DNA of 64,000 bases from Takakia lepidozioides (Eukaryota; Streptophyta; Takakiopsida; Takakiales; Takakiaceae), in the NCBI GenBank assembly GCA_030704615.1, contig CM060733.1, positions 33,292,001-33,356,000 on the forward strand, in the 5' to 3' direction. Positions 12,301 through 23,330 of the stretch are shown piece by piece. How positions within the stretch are numbered: position 1 is the first letter of the stretch; each line of letters begins with the position of its first letter. Position numbers and translations under genes: made by a program. The notes under the pieces were generated by a model. The model had not been told where the DNA came from and made no database searches. It saw only the letters and a program-made list of their open reading frames with translations.

Positions 12301-12876
12301 CCATCTCCTCCAACCGTTTGGCCCGTGAAGGTGGGAACACATCTCAGCTTTCAGGAGATTGAAATGCTGGAGGAGGCAGGTTTTTCCCTTGCGAGACAAC
12401 CCCAACTCCATGCATGTGCTACTACTCCTGCGTCCTCCCGGGTCCCCCCGGCAAATCCTGACTTGTGGCCAACCAAACGAGATGGAAAGCTCGTTCGGCG
12501 TTTCCCTCCAACCGCTGAACACTTTGGCAAAGTGGAGTCCGCAAGAATGCTCCAAGCTCGTGTCGGAAGCACCACGGAAGTACCCGATCCAGGATATGGT
12601 CGGGTATTCACAATCATCACTTCCACATCTGCTGTTCATGACAGGACCTACGACATCACGGTTTCCAATTTCCCCAATTGCACATGTCCTGATTTTGTGA
12701 ATATGCTATCAACCAGTTTGGGCAAGAGAGGTAAATTCATACCCTGCAAACATTTGTATTTCATATTTTTGAGGAGGATGGTTTGCGATCCCAAACGTGA
12801 CAACTTCATTCACCAGGCCACTATGAGTTTCAACGAGGTCGATACTCTTTTGCAGCGGGATACAACACATGGGTAG
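9363..12876 (+). CDS. DDE transposase with Cys/His zinc-binding regions and C-terminal SWIM zinc finger (one frameshift)
   Basis: Two exons, 9363-11374 and 11491-12876, joined by a phase-0 GT-AG intron (116 bp). About 1130 residues once a one-base shift near 10800 is allowed for. Features: a Cys/His region with HDGHPWC near residue 225; a second with CKFC and FHNHP near residue 332 (WRKY/GCM/MuDR-like); an RNase H-fold core with MFDH (first Asp), FMADSAQANF (second Asp) and ERTCLFHW (C..H typical after the second Asp of MULE transposases); then a SWIM finger with CTC at 12679-12687 and CKH at 12744-12752. It should cut and paste the element. The frame changes between RMQ and TGDLQN: the homologues at 16900 and 39200 read straight through, so an A has probably been lost (or two bases gained). 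This copy is dead unless the shift is an assembly error or is bypassed. Confidence 0.85.
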
Positions 12877-13370
12877 CATGAACTATGTAATGTGGTATGT
12901 GGATGACCATGATTTGAAATGTGTAATTCACATCAATTCGTCGGCTGTGCAATGATATGGCCTCCAACTATACGGAGTGAGGTCTGAGTGACAACTTTTA
13001 GGTAGTGCACATTTGTCATTGCACCGTTCGAAGTCTACATGTCTTGCTGTCGCTATGCACTACAATCATCTTTTGAAGATGATCATAACTCTCATTGTTA
13101 TTTGAGGAGGGAGGAAGTCTTCTCGTGGCAGCCTTTATGGCGCACACTTTGTGAGGATATTTTGTCGTCTTCGTAATTGTAAAAGTGAAACAAACATTTG
13201 TAATTGCACAATGTTGGATGCTGCAATTGTAGGCCTCAACGCTCGTCTTGATTCTATTTAGGCAAGATTCCCTGCATTAATTCCACGGTCATAGGACCAT
13301 CCACGGTTATAGGCGGCGCATGTTAATGCTGACGTGGCAGTTGACGGACAGTGCCACGTCATCATTTACC
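12877..13370. other. 3' flank of the T1 transposase, no gene seen
   Basis: AT-richer 3' flank and probable untranslated region. No ORF with recognisable content. From about 13265 short imperfect repeats (CCACGGTCATAGG/CCACGGTTATAGG, then CCACGTCA/TGACGTGGC variants) lead into the right subterminal region. Confidence 0.5.
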
Positions 13371-13514
13371 GCCACATCAGCATGCTGACATGACGCTCAC
13401 GCCACGTCAGCATGTGTGCAGGCTCACGCCACGTCAGCTGGCGTGAGCGTACGCTCACGCCACGTCACTCCTGCGTGAGCGTACGCTCGCGCGCTCACGT
13501 GCAACGCTCACGCC
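13371..13514 (-). repeat. T1 right terminal inverted repeat and subterminal repeats
   Basis: CTCACGCCACGTCA occurs at 13396-13409, 13423-13436 and 13454-13467. Inverted GCGTGAGCGTACGCTCACGC dyads lie among them. The terminal repeat ends at 13514 with GCTCACGCC, the complement of the left end. Confidence 0.75.
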
Positions 13515-15253
13515 ATTGCGTCGTTGGATCCAATCTGGGCTCGGCTCCCCATCGCCTTCTCCTTTCACTTCTCTAATGTAAAGCAAAAATTGGGCTCGTG
13601 TGCCTCCTCCACGGCCCACTCCTTTGCTGACAGAAGGTTTATTCGCCCTCCCACGGATTTGGGCGTTTCCGACACTCGTAAAACCTCGCCACCATTCCCA
13701 CATGGCAGCGTGACTACTCTTTTGCGGCCATCTATGACCGCTCCGGATTTCCTCAAAAGGTCATCCCCAAAATGAGATCCACTCCATCGATCTCGCAGAT
13801 GGTGAAGTTCTCACGTCCCTCCCAACTCTTCAGTTGAAGAGGAACATCAAACGCCAACCTTGTCGCCAACTGTGGTTCTCCTTTGGCAGAACGCACCTCA
13901 ATAGAGGCCCCCACGTCACTTGTCGGGAGTCCCAACTTTCGCGCCGCCGCCGGCGTCATGAAGGAGTGCGACGCTCCTGTGTCCACCAACAACGACACGT
14001 TAGTTCCGGATATTATCCCATCCACGAACAATAACTGACTCCCTTTACGCAGGGCGCCAGTTTCTTGATACAACTCACAAGAATAGTTGCCTACCTTGCA
14101 AGTCCTGGCGACCACCGCTTCCACCAAGCGACTGATGGTATCTTCCGACAGCTCCGTGGTTGCCCGAGTCATGTTCAATTGTCGAGGTTTTGTGCACTTC
14201 TTGGCCATGTGCCCGGGCTCCCCGCAATTGAAACACACTCCATCAAAGGTCGCCTTCTGTCCGCCATAAGCCGCTCCACCCGCTTTTCCTTTCGAAGCAC
14301 CGGGTGCCGCCTTGACGTGTGAAGGCCCTCCCTTCGATTTCCACGTGCCATTGTCGCCGCGTGGCCTATCCCACTTCTTTTCCGGTCGGGAGGAGTCACC
14401 TTCCCACCGGGTCTTCTTGTGGTTCAGCTCCGTATGGCCTTGTCTCTCACCCTAGGGACATCCGAGAAACATTCAGCCCTCTCAATTGCCTCGTTCAAAG
14501 TCTTGGGTGGCTTCTCCTCCAACTTCCGCCTGGCCCATGGGGCCAATACCGCCACAAAGTTGAAGACCATTTCTGGTTCTGCCATGTCCGCGACTTCGAG
14601 CAACAGCACATTGAAAGCCTGGACATACCCCCGAATGTCATCTGTTTGCTTCAAATTCCTCATCTTGTCCCGGGCAAGCCAGGACGCGTTGAGGGGCACA
14701 AACTGTCTCTTCATCAATTCCTTGAACCCACTCCAGTTCAAGGTTTCCGGGCTTGGGCCTCGGTCATGAAGGCGTTTCTGCCACCATTGTTGAGCATAGC
14801 CCCTCAAATAGGTGGAGCCACTTCCACCCGATCCTCGTCACTCAACTTAGCCGCCCGGAAGTACTGCTCTAGCTCCAGGAGCCAGGTGTTGAGTGCCTTC
14901 TGATTTCGGATGCCCTCGAAGGTGTCGGGTTCCTTAGGCTTCACCTTAAACTTTGCCTTAGTGGAAGTGGCATTAGCCGCCTTCAACACGTCTTTCAACG
15001 TCCCGCCAAACTGCACCAACAACCCTTCCCAAAAGGCTGCCGGCATGGGAGGCATCTGTTGGTCGGTCGGAGCTCTCACGGATTCCTCGGGCTCCGACTC
15101 CTCGGATTCCTCCCGCTCTTGAGCGGCCTCGCTTTCAGAAACCTGCGTCGCTTCCTCAAACGGCCGCTTCGGTGACACGTCGCCCCCATCGGGCTCACCA
15201 GGATCATCATCTTTTGGGCCGTTCCGCTTTCGCTTTGGCTTGCCCGACCCCAT
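13515..15253 (-). pseudogene. gypsy A gag and aspartic protease, frameshifted
   Basis: The ATG at 15253 begins an acidic/basic capsid precursor (MGSGKPKRKRNG), followed by the gag core containing YAQQWWQKRL, a CCHC zinc knuckle CFNCGEPGHMAKKC near 14235-14195, and a retropepsin with LLVDTGASHSF near 13970. Gag packages element RNA; the protease matures it. At least three single-base shifts break it: near 14815 (before LRGYAQQWW), near 13757 (after LILGMTF) and near 13580 (after FCFTLEK). The region 14420-14240 also changes frame. The coding sequence then runs into the T1 insertion at 13514. Confidence 0.88.
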
Positions 15254-15294
15254 GATGAGGCCAATCCCAAGGACGATCGCGTACTGAACTCTAA

Positions 15295-15306
15295 GCTCTG
15301 ATACCA
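15295..15306 (-). other. Retrotransposon primer binding site (initiator tRNA-Met type)
   Basis: On the minus strand this reads TGGTATCAGAGC, the common plant PBS complementary to the 3' end of initiator methionine tRNA. It is two bases from the LTR end at 15309, as expected. Confidence 0.92.
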
Positions 15307-15308
15307 AG

Positions 15309-15999
15309 TGTCGCGCACCTCAGTTCGATAAGCTCCCCTTCAAGTCATAGTTACTCGCTTTGATGCGCGCGCCTGACTCCCAACCTGACCGCCCGCCCGG
15401 GACATAACGGTCCCACTAAACCCTCCACCTATTTGGAACTAGGAGAATTCCCTTTGGTAGATGGCAGTCCGGAACAGCTCCCCACTCTTTGGTCGCTTTC
15501 CGGCTCGCTCGCTTACCCACTAGTTTTTGGTCACCAACGGGCTTGCACCGTTCTCGGGGTCACTACTCCCCTTATATATACTTCAGTAGCTGTCCGCGGG
15601 GTTTCACAACCAGCCATGCCATTTTATGGTGAACCACCACGAAAACCCTCGACTCCCGGTGATGAGTCGCGGTGAGTCTTGGCCCACTCACTACGGCCCC
15701 TATGGACCGTGATGAGTCCCACGACTCCCCACGACTCCCACCATGAGGTCTCCGCCCCCATGGTGAGTCCTATGCCACCCCCACTAAGTCCCGCTAAGCT
15801 ACCACCACCCCTTGTGGAGCCACCCCCACCGCAACCCGGTGTGCGAGGCTCCACCTAGTGAGCGCCTCCGCCCCCTTGGGTGCCTTGGGCACTCAAGGGT
15901 GCTTCAGCCCCCCATACCTATCGCTGCCGCTGCCCCCACCACAGGGGCAACCCCTCATGTGTCCCGACCCCCTTGCCCTCAAGGCAAAGGGCCGCGACA
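15309..15999 (-). repeat. 5' LTR of gypsy element A
   Basis: 691 bp bounded by TGTCGCG and CGCGACA, a 7-bp inverted terminal repeat. It adjoins the PBS on one side and transposase coding sequence on the other. It contains a minus-strand TATATATAAG box and a run of short GTGAGTC/ACGACTCC repeats (about 15650-15780). Confidence 0.88.
15571..15580 (-). promoter_or_regulatory. TATA box of the gypsy A LTR
   Basis: Minus strand TATATATAAG inside the 5' LTR, about 265 bp before its downstream end; the likely U3 promoter for element A. Confidence 0.55.
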
Positions 16000-16004
16000 C
16001 TCTC

Positions 16005-18418
16005 GCAAGGCCGCCGCCCACTTCCGAGGATTCTTCGATCTAGAGGCAGTCCGCATCAGCATTTTCTGCCTGTCCGGCCCCAAGCCCCACTGTTTCCCTT
16101 TCAAGAACTCGTTGTACCTGCATTGCTGCATAATTGACCTCACAATGTCCTCCGTTGTGGCAGTGAGGATGTCCACAAGATGTGCCGCAGAGGAGGCACG
16201 CCAGGAAGAGTGCACTGATTCGGCCATGTTTGTCGTGGGCATGTCGGTGTCGGAGTCGAGACACATTTCCTGCACAAGCACATGTTGAGGTTACAAGCAA
16301 GTTACAAATATGGCCAAGAATAATATTCAACGGGACGAGAATTCGTGAAACTCACATCCTCCAATGAAACGATAATGCCACCATGCTAGCCAACTGACCA
16401 TTGCTCCCTCGTTTGATTTCCTTACAGCACCTGACGATGTCCACCAAGCCCGTATACATGCAAACTGTGTCTCTGCATCATCCAAGGTGGGAGCGCGCTT
16501 CCACGCAAGGCACATGGAACGGTGCTCCTCTCTGAAATCTGGCGCCACGAGCCTGGTTGTGTACTGAAAAGGCTCTGCAGAAAATGGAACCCACAAGATC
16601 TCTCCTTGCCTTCCATGGGAACATTGGGGGTTGCCCGTACAACCCTTCGGATGGCAGCCCAATTTGCTTGTGCGTTGTCCGCCATGAAACCACGGAAATT
16701 GGAGGGGGCAATCCCGCCTTGGCCATCTGTTCGTTTATTCCCTGCCAAAGAAGCATCTCCGATTGTGTCCTCTCCTTTCATCTCACAAATAGCAATTGTC
16801 ATTAGCATCCTGTGTGTGGGTGTCGTAGACATGTGCACCCATTGTCACCCACTGGTGATTTGTAATTCGCTTGATATGGTCGAACATGACCCAACTGTTT
16901 GACAAGTCCCCACTCGTCATCCTGTCGACCAGTTCGACGCCGCTGCCAGGTCCACACGTGGACATTTTGAATACGAAACAACGATCTGCCTCAGTCCCTT
17001 GTCCTGGAAACCTACTTCCATGAATGTAGTCATATCCACATCGTCGCTTCACCTCCAGAATGGAGTGCATATCCGAGCCACGCCCAATTTTCTTTGCATG
17101 AGACAATGTGGTTTCGGACATTCGGTGAACATACGTGGGACACCGACTCCAGCAATGCCTCCATTTCCTTTCATCGAGAGGAACTCTATCGGAGCCGTCT
17201 TCCGACATAATTCTGGCCAATGCCATCTTATGGGCGGCTTGGAGCTGTATCTGTTTGGGTTTGGCACCCGGTCTCAACTTAACCTCCTCCTGAACGAGCT
17301 GCTCTGCTTCGTGGGCAGCCTCCCGCGAGTTCCCCCTCGCCAATTTGTGACAATGGGAACCAACGTGTATGCAAGCTCGGGTGAGGTCAGGGAAACGGTG
17401 CAACACATAGAACTGCTTGGCATTACAAACAGACATGCAGTGTGGTGGTTCTTTGCAATGCGCACACTTAAATGTGGAGTTCGGAAACCTTCTCCTGAGC
17501 TCGAAATGGTTGATGAGCTGTGCCTGTCCAATCGGTCTCGTTCCTGTGACCTCTGGATTTAAAGTGGAAGCAAGTTGGGGAGAAACACCGCAACGCGCCC
17601 GCACAAACAACGTAGCGCACCGCACACCATCGAGCATCTTCATGCTGGTGGTTTTGGTAACGCACCAAGGATGACCGTCATGTTTTCTATCCATATCTGT
17701 CAACATTCCGGACGCCTCGAGTAGTCCGCCCGAGGAGGGAACTCAAAGAAGATATTACCGTCGACGTCGGCGGGAAGGCATGTAACCGATTTAATTGCGA
17801 ACTTGCTGTAGTCCAGCCCGGCCAGCTCCGACCGGTGTCCCTCCAGGTGAAGCCCTCGCAGAATTTCAAGAATAGATCGAACTGCGGTGCTCGTGCTGGG
17901 AATATGACTCCCTCCTCCACTGACGTCCATTGAGGACTTGCCTGATCTCCAGGACGACCTCGGAACTTCCATGACCTCGTCTGAGTCGGACAGGTTGTGA
18001 ACAACCCGGTTCTCGCTCGTCTTCATGGATGGGTTCGGCTCTGGATTTACTTCGTTGCGGACTTCTCTCTTTGAGGTAGCCACTCTCTGATTCGCGGATT
18101 GTTTCGTGGAAGGCGCCAGGATAGAAGGTGCATTTGGCGGGCAAATGAAGTCCCCAACAGCCCTGTATATGACGCTGTCCGATGGTGGAACTCGCCATTC
18201 CCTGCCATCGCCGAAATCATCGTGGAGCACAACAATACTCTCGACAACAAGGCCGTTTGAGTCCTTCCTTTCCTCCTCCAAAAAAACCGACCCCGTTTCA
18301 GGTGGTATCGAACGCACAAATATTTCTCCATCACCCGGCAGATGTCCCCTCTGCACGGAAATGAAGCTCTATGCTCGTGAGGAGGGCAGTACACTGTAGC
18401 GCTCGGGTTTTCCGCCAT
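16005..18418 (-). pseudogene. T2 copy of the SWIM DDE transposase, decayed and cut by gypsy A
   Basis: Homologue of the T1 transposase. It starts with ATG at 18418 (MAENPSATVYCPP) and shows the KHDGHPWC region near 17680, CAHC and GSHCHK near 17440-17350, the DDE core (VMFDHIKR near 16885, RGFMADNAQANW near 16680, RSCGFHF near 16590) and exon 2 from about 16270 (EMCLDSDTDMPTTNMAESVHSSW). A GTGAGT...GTGCAG intron lies at the same position as in T1. Frameshifts occur near 18350, 17700, 17460, 17130 and 16790. The gene stops after AALRE at 16005, where the gypsy LTR inserted; the remaining SWIM part should lie beyond the left edge of the window. Confidence 0.88.
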
Positions 18419-18639
18419 GGGAGATGTGCACACAAGACTGCCAGGATGGCGTGCGGGGAAGCTCCCTGGTAGAAGGGGGATGCAGCGATGGGAAGGAATG
18501 CGGTGCCGATTTGTCCGAGCGACGAAGCCTGATCCAAATCCAGGGAGCCAACTATCTCAAAAATCCACAGTCAGAGTGTTAATGAACCTTGTCTCCGGAA
18601 TGCGGCCCCTGGTCTTTGCGCAATAACTGCCAACGGTAT

Positions 18640-20255
18640 GCAGTCAGAAAGTGGGGGGCCGTCCGGATGATGTCGGCTGAAGGGGAGAAGCCGGCACCGT
18701 GCCGTCACATTACTACCCCGAATGGAAATTCGGCACCCAATATCCAACAGGGGCCGCACGGATGAAGTCGTCTGGGGCAGAGAGAGATGCCGGCACCTGT
18801 CCGACAGAAACATCCCCCGGATGGAAATTCAGCGCCAAATTTCCATTCGGATCCCCCCAAAGGAAGTCCTGTCGGGGGGTCAGGCCGAAAACTGGCCGAC
18901 ATAAAAACCTCCGCGGATGGAAAAACGGCGCCGAATTTCCATCCGAGGCCTTTCGGATGCAGTCGGCTCGGGGGAAAGGCCGCCATCTGGCCCTCACATT
19001 ACAACCCCCGGACGGAAATTCGGCACCGAATATACAACAGGGGAAGCCCGGATGAAGTCGCCTCGGGCGCAGAGGCCGGCGCGTGTGCGACAGAGAACAT
19101 CCCCTGGATGAGATTCGGCGCCGAATTTCCATCCGGGCCCCCCAAAGGAAGTCGTGTGGGGGTCAGGCCGAAAACTGGCCGGCATAAAAACATCCCCAGA
19201 TGGAAAAACGGCGCCGAATTTCCATCCGGGGCGGTTCGGATGCAGTCGGGGAGGGGGGAGAGGCCGGCACTGGCCGTCACATTTCAACCCCCGGACGGAA
19301 ATTCGGCACCGAATATCCAACAGGGGACGCCGGATGAAGTCCTCGGGCGCAGAGGCCGGCCGTGTGCGACAGAGAACATCCCCTGGATGGAGATTCGGCG
19401 CCGAATTTCCATCCAGCCCCCCCCAAAGAAGTCGTGTCGGGGGGTCAGCCAAAAACTGGACATAAAAACCCCCAGATGGAAAAACGGCGCCGAATTTCAA
19501 TCCGGGCCGTTCCAATGCAGTCGGGGAGGGGGGAGAGGCCGGCACCTGGCCGTCATATTTCAACCCCCGGACGGAAATTCGGCACCGAATATCCAACAGA
19601 GCGGCGGAGAGGCCGGCACCTCTCCGACAGAGACCATCCCCGGATGGAAATTCGGTGCCGAATTTCCATCGGGGCCCCCTCGAAGGAAGTCGCAAAACCT
19701 CCCAGAATGGAAAACGGCGCGAATTTCCGTCCGAGGCTGTTCCGATTTGCCTCTAGCAGTGAAGGATTCCAAGAAAAATCCGAAAAATCAATCGGACACG
19801 CTCAGAATTACCTGCAGGAATGTAATTCAGCGTTTCGAAATTCCTGGCGAATGGAAATTCGGCGCCGAATATCCATACGCCAGCGATCCGACTTACCTGC
19901 TGGATGGAAATTCGGCGCCGGATTTCCATCCAGCAGGGATTCGAATTACCTGCAGGATGAAATTCGGCGCCGGATCTCCATCCATCCGCTCTCTTGCGGA
20001 TGGAAATCCGGCGCCGGATTTCCATCCATCCGCTCCGAATTACCTGCGTCAGGGAAATTTGGCGCGCCGCCCTACCTGCGCGGATGGAAATCCGGCGCCG
20101 GATTTGCATCCATCCGCTTCCGAATTACCTGCGTGAGGGAAATTTTGCATGCCGCCCTACCTTGCAGGATGGAAATTCGGCGCTGAATTTCCATCCTGCT
20201 GCGCTCCGAATTACCTGTAGGATGGAAATTCCGGGCCGAGTTCCGTCGATTTTCA
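18640..20255. repeat. T2 intergenic palindrome array (GAAATTCGGCGCCGAATTTC family)
   Basis: The space between the divergent T2 transposase and methyltransferase genes is an array of units of about 180-280 bp. Each unit carries dyads such as GAAATTCGGCGCCGAATTTC, often extended by GGATG/CATCC to 30 bp, plus AGGCCGGCACCTGGCCGTCA and GGATGAAGTCG blocks. Toward the right end (19840-20230) units are shorter and switch to GAAATCCGGCGCCGGATTTC. At least a dozen dyads are present. Long overlapping ORFs here are repeat translations, not genes. Confidence 0.9.
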
Positions 20256-20549
20256 TCCGACATGGAGGGCTTCATCCGACATTTAATTGCGCAGTTGGGC
20301 AATAAATGTCCACCGCCGTCGTTTTCATTCGGGCTGGCGACACATGGCTTCCTGGATACGTACCCTAATTCTCATGCTAATCTTGGCTTAACATGCTATT
20401 CGAGGCATGTACCCCAAAACGGAGATTTTTTTCCATTTTGGCTGGGACTTATGCCGCCTGAAGGGCGTGGCTCTCCTGAGAGAGACCTCACATCCAGACC
20501 GCGGCGGAAGTTGAAAGCTCTGTACTACGGACGACGGCCAATCTCTCGC

Positions 20550-23330
20550 ATGGCCAAACTGAAGCTCCAGCAGGAGATTCCAGTATCTTGCTCACAACCC
20601 GCGCCAACTGAAGCCGAGTACTCTCAGGCAAGCCACTTCTGCTTTCGCTTTTTCGATTTCTTTTTGCTTTCGCTTTGTTGCCTCGCTTTGTTTTTGCATC
20701 TTCATCCTGGCTTCGCTGGATGAGTGAACTTAGATAGTTGAGTGAACCTTACATTGTTTGCAATGCGTGTGCAAATCCGGCAGCTGGAGAAGGCTGCTTG
20801 TGCATGTCATTCTCAGGCAATGGTTGCATTTGTTTTCATTGTTGTTGCATGGCTCTCCATACTTCCTAAACTTGTTATGTTTTCATTTTTGTTACACGAT
20901 TGTTGCTATGGTGGTTGCGCTGCTCGTTGCGATGCTGGTTTTTGCACCGATGTTGGTTTTCACGATTTTGGGAATGACAGAGTGACGACGAGCCCGGCAC
21001 GCTGGTGGTATCATCGACAGCTCCAACTCATCGCATGTTTGAATCGCCCAACTTGGGGCGAGAGGGCAAACTTAAACCTTTTGTTGGTGGACGGGAGGAC
21101 TTGCAACGAGAGTACGACAGAATAGGCATTGGGGAGGTTGGTGCAGGCGGCATGGCAGGTGAAGGGCGTGAGGACATGAGGACAGCAGATCCGGCAATGG
21201 AGGTTGTTCATGCACATGCAGTAGGGCCCGCCCACGCAAAGAAAAAGAAGAAAGCTAAGCACATGCAATCCCCGGCGAGAGAGCCGTCACGGGCTGCGGA
21301 GGGGGGAGTGAGCAGTGCGCGAGGGTGTCAGTTCGCCTCAATCAAAGGTGGTCGTCCTAGAGGGCTCCCCTGCTGCTAGCCCTAGTAAGAAACAGAAAGC
21401 CCGTGAGAGGGCAAAAGAGAGGGCAAAAGAACAGACGAGACAGAATGCTAGCCAGGAGGAAAGAGAAAAGGCCACTGAAGAGGCCAGGGGTGCCCAAATG
21501 ACAGATGCCAATGTAAGCGAGGGACGCACAGAGACGGTGGATCCCTCCAAGACACCACAGAGAGGCAGTAACACACCGGTTAGACCATCGCGGGCAAGAG
21601 CAGCCCCGCAATTACCCATACGGTGGAGAGTGGAGGAGAGGAAAGAACACCAGAAAGAGCACGGATTGTGCAAGTTCGAGGTGAAGCCAGGGAGAGGGCA
21701 GTAGAGACGGGGGAGAGTGCTGGAGGTGGTTTCGCAGGTGGCTGACCCTGTTGAGGAGGACGACAGGGAGCTTTCTGACCAGGATGACATCCTCCCGGAC
21801 ATCCCCAGGCCCCAAACCCGGAGCATACAGGCTGGATTTGGCGGTCCTGGTGGGCTGCCGGAAAACCCCTCTGCAGCAGACGTCATGTCTGAGGCGGATA
21901 TGAAGTTGGCCGCTGCCAAGATGTTGGAGGCAACCCACAGCAACATTGGCAGGGTGCTGGGGGGCATGGTGTACCGGCCAAGCTTCGAATTCCCCTTTGC
22001 CGCTTGGTGTCATTGCAGGTGGTGAGACCTGCCCTCCCAGGCGATATCGACAAGCTGAAATTCTCTTTCCGGGATGGATATCGAATGGGGTCTGCCGCGT
22101 TTTACGTTTCCATTGAGAACGACCACGGAGCTTCTCGTGCCCACACTTCCGATGAGGTGGACAAATGGGGTCCCCATTGGCAAACGCGAAATGAGGAGTT
22201 GAGAGATCGATTGCTAGTGATCCTCTTTTCTAGCACTTGTCCGGTAAGATGTTCTACGTGTGGGACGGCAATCATCGCCTCATGGATGGAGCACATTGCC
22301 CAAGCCCACCCCAACGACCTCGATTGGCATTTCGCCGTGGATTGTGTTGTGGTGAAGGTTGCGGGGCCCAAAGATCGCAGTCTTCTCAAAGCTGCAATGG
22401 CCGACATCAACTCGTAAGCTACAAACCCTCTCGCTTTTGGACTTTGAATTTGGAAGTCATTTCATTGCGAATCCTCATATATGATGAAAATTCCCATTTC
22501 AGTATTGTTTGATGGAAATGTGGCACTGCAGGGTGACTGAGAATGCCTTCATTGCCACCAACTTGTCCCATATGCTCTTCCGAGTGAAGGATGTCGGGAA
22601 GCAGGGGTGCAAGAGTTTGCCAATTCGCTCAGTGCCGACCTCCTGCGCAAGTCGGAGGCAAAGGCAGACGGAACCTGGTATAGGCTGAGCGTCGACGCCA
22701 TGGTGGACTACATATTTCAGGTAAAGCTCCTGACAGTTTTGTTGAGCTAATCTGTCTCTCCTCCCCCAATAGAAGAAATTGTGTTGAGCAGGATCTCTAA
22801 TCTTATGTGCGCATTCTTGACAGACGAAAATACAGCAGGATTTGGCACATGCGCGGAGGTTCTACATGGAGTCAGAGGAGAAGAATCCAACCCTCCCGGA
22901 ACTCGAATCGTATGTCAAAGGTGCGGAGGTGAGGGCCCGCATAAAGTACAAGTCGCGGATGGTAAAGTACGTGGCCATAGCTGATCCCGCCCTTGGTGCC
23001 GACTTTCTGGTGGAGGTGGGGAAGCACTACTCTCGCGCTCTGAAGCCCACGATGACATTGGAGAAGCTCCATCATCTAGCCACATCCTGTGTGGATGCAA
23101 CAGAAAAGGTGATACATTCTTAACCAAATTGTGGTGGCAACAACTCCTTTTTGTGGTGTTTGGCGCTTACGAATATGCTGGGTGGTTGGACAGACCCGGT
23201 GGCTCCAAATCTGGAATGGTTCCCAAAGTACCAGGGACATGTGGAGCTTCCCCAAACCGGACAACTCTCTGACCCCACATTCGACATGTGGATGAACCGC
23301 ATGACATGGTGGTTTCAGGTACTTCCCCAC
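20550..23330 (+). pseudogene. T2 copy of the ParB-methyltransferase gene, 5' part only, decayed
   Basis: Divergent partner of the T2 transposase. A candidate start is ATG at 20550 (MAKLKLQQEIPV). Lys/Ala-rich N-terminal coding stretches lie at 21000-21960; the ParB-like part is at 21964-22416 with FYVWDGNHRLM near 22255 and AAMADINS before a GTAAGC donor. Later exons are near 22525-22720 (VTENAFIATNLSHMLFR), 22827-23107 and 23198-23319 (TRWLQIWN to MTWWFQ). Frameshifts near 21700, 22010, 22270, 22600 and 23260. Sequence similar to T1 exons 5-10, including the methyltransferase, is absent after 23330, so the copy is truncated. Exon 4 is split by an intron not present in T1. Confidence 0.85.

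Larger units (their letters stand above)
2184..13514. mobile_element. T1: complete two-gene DNA transposon (ParB-methyltransferase plus SWIM DDE transposase)
   Basis: About 11.3 kb inserted in the pol gene of gypsy element A. The left end starts GGCGTGAGC then CACGTGAGCGCG then GAGCG; the right end read inward gives the same three blocks with small differences, so these are terminal inverted repeats of about 30 bp. Flanks 2176-2183 AATGCCTC and 13515-13522 ATTGCGTC match at 6 of 8 bases and are a weak candidate for an 8-bp target duplication, in the range expected for MULE or Zisupton-like elements. Inside are two divergent genes (minus 8507-2972, plus 9363-12876) separated by about 850 bp. 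The interrupted retroelement reading frame on both sides fixes the boundaries independently of the repeats. Confidence 0.82.
1..15999 (-). mobile_element. Ty3/gypsy LTR retrotransposon A (5' part, interrupted by transposon T1)
   Basis: Minus-strand LTR retrotransposon. Reading from the right: 5' LTR 15309-15999, primer binding site 15295-15306, gag and protease 15253-13515, then the T1 DNA transposon (2184-13514), then RT-RNase H-integrase 2183-1, which runs off the left edge. It sits inside the T2 transposase: the LTR ends TGTCGCG/CGCGACA abut transposase sequence, and the first five flanking bases (16000-16004, CTCTC) are a candidate 5-bp target duplication whose partner lies outside the window. 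The order PR-RT-RH-IN defines Ty3/gypsy rather than copia. Gag-PR has several one-base frameshifts while the pol part visible here stays open. Confidence 0.93.

Noticed and set aside
18713-20305. Long overlapping ORFs of up to 449 codons on both strands
   Set aside because: They are translations of the tandem palindrome units (repeated KFGAEFPSG and NSAPNFHP text in all frames). No start context, domain or non-repeat sequence.
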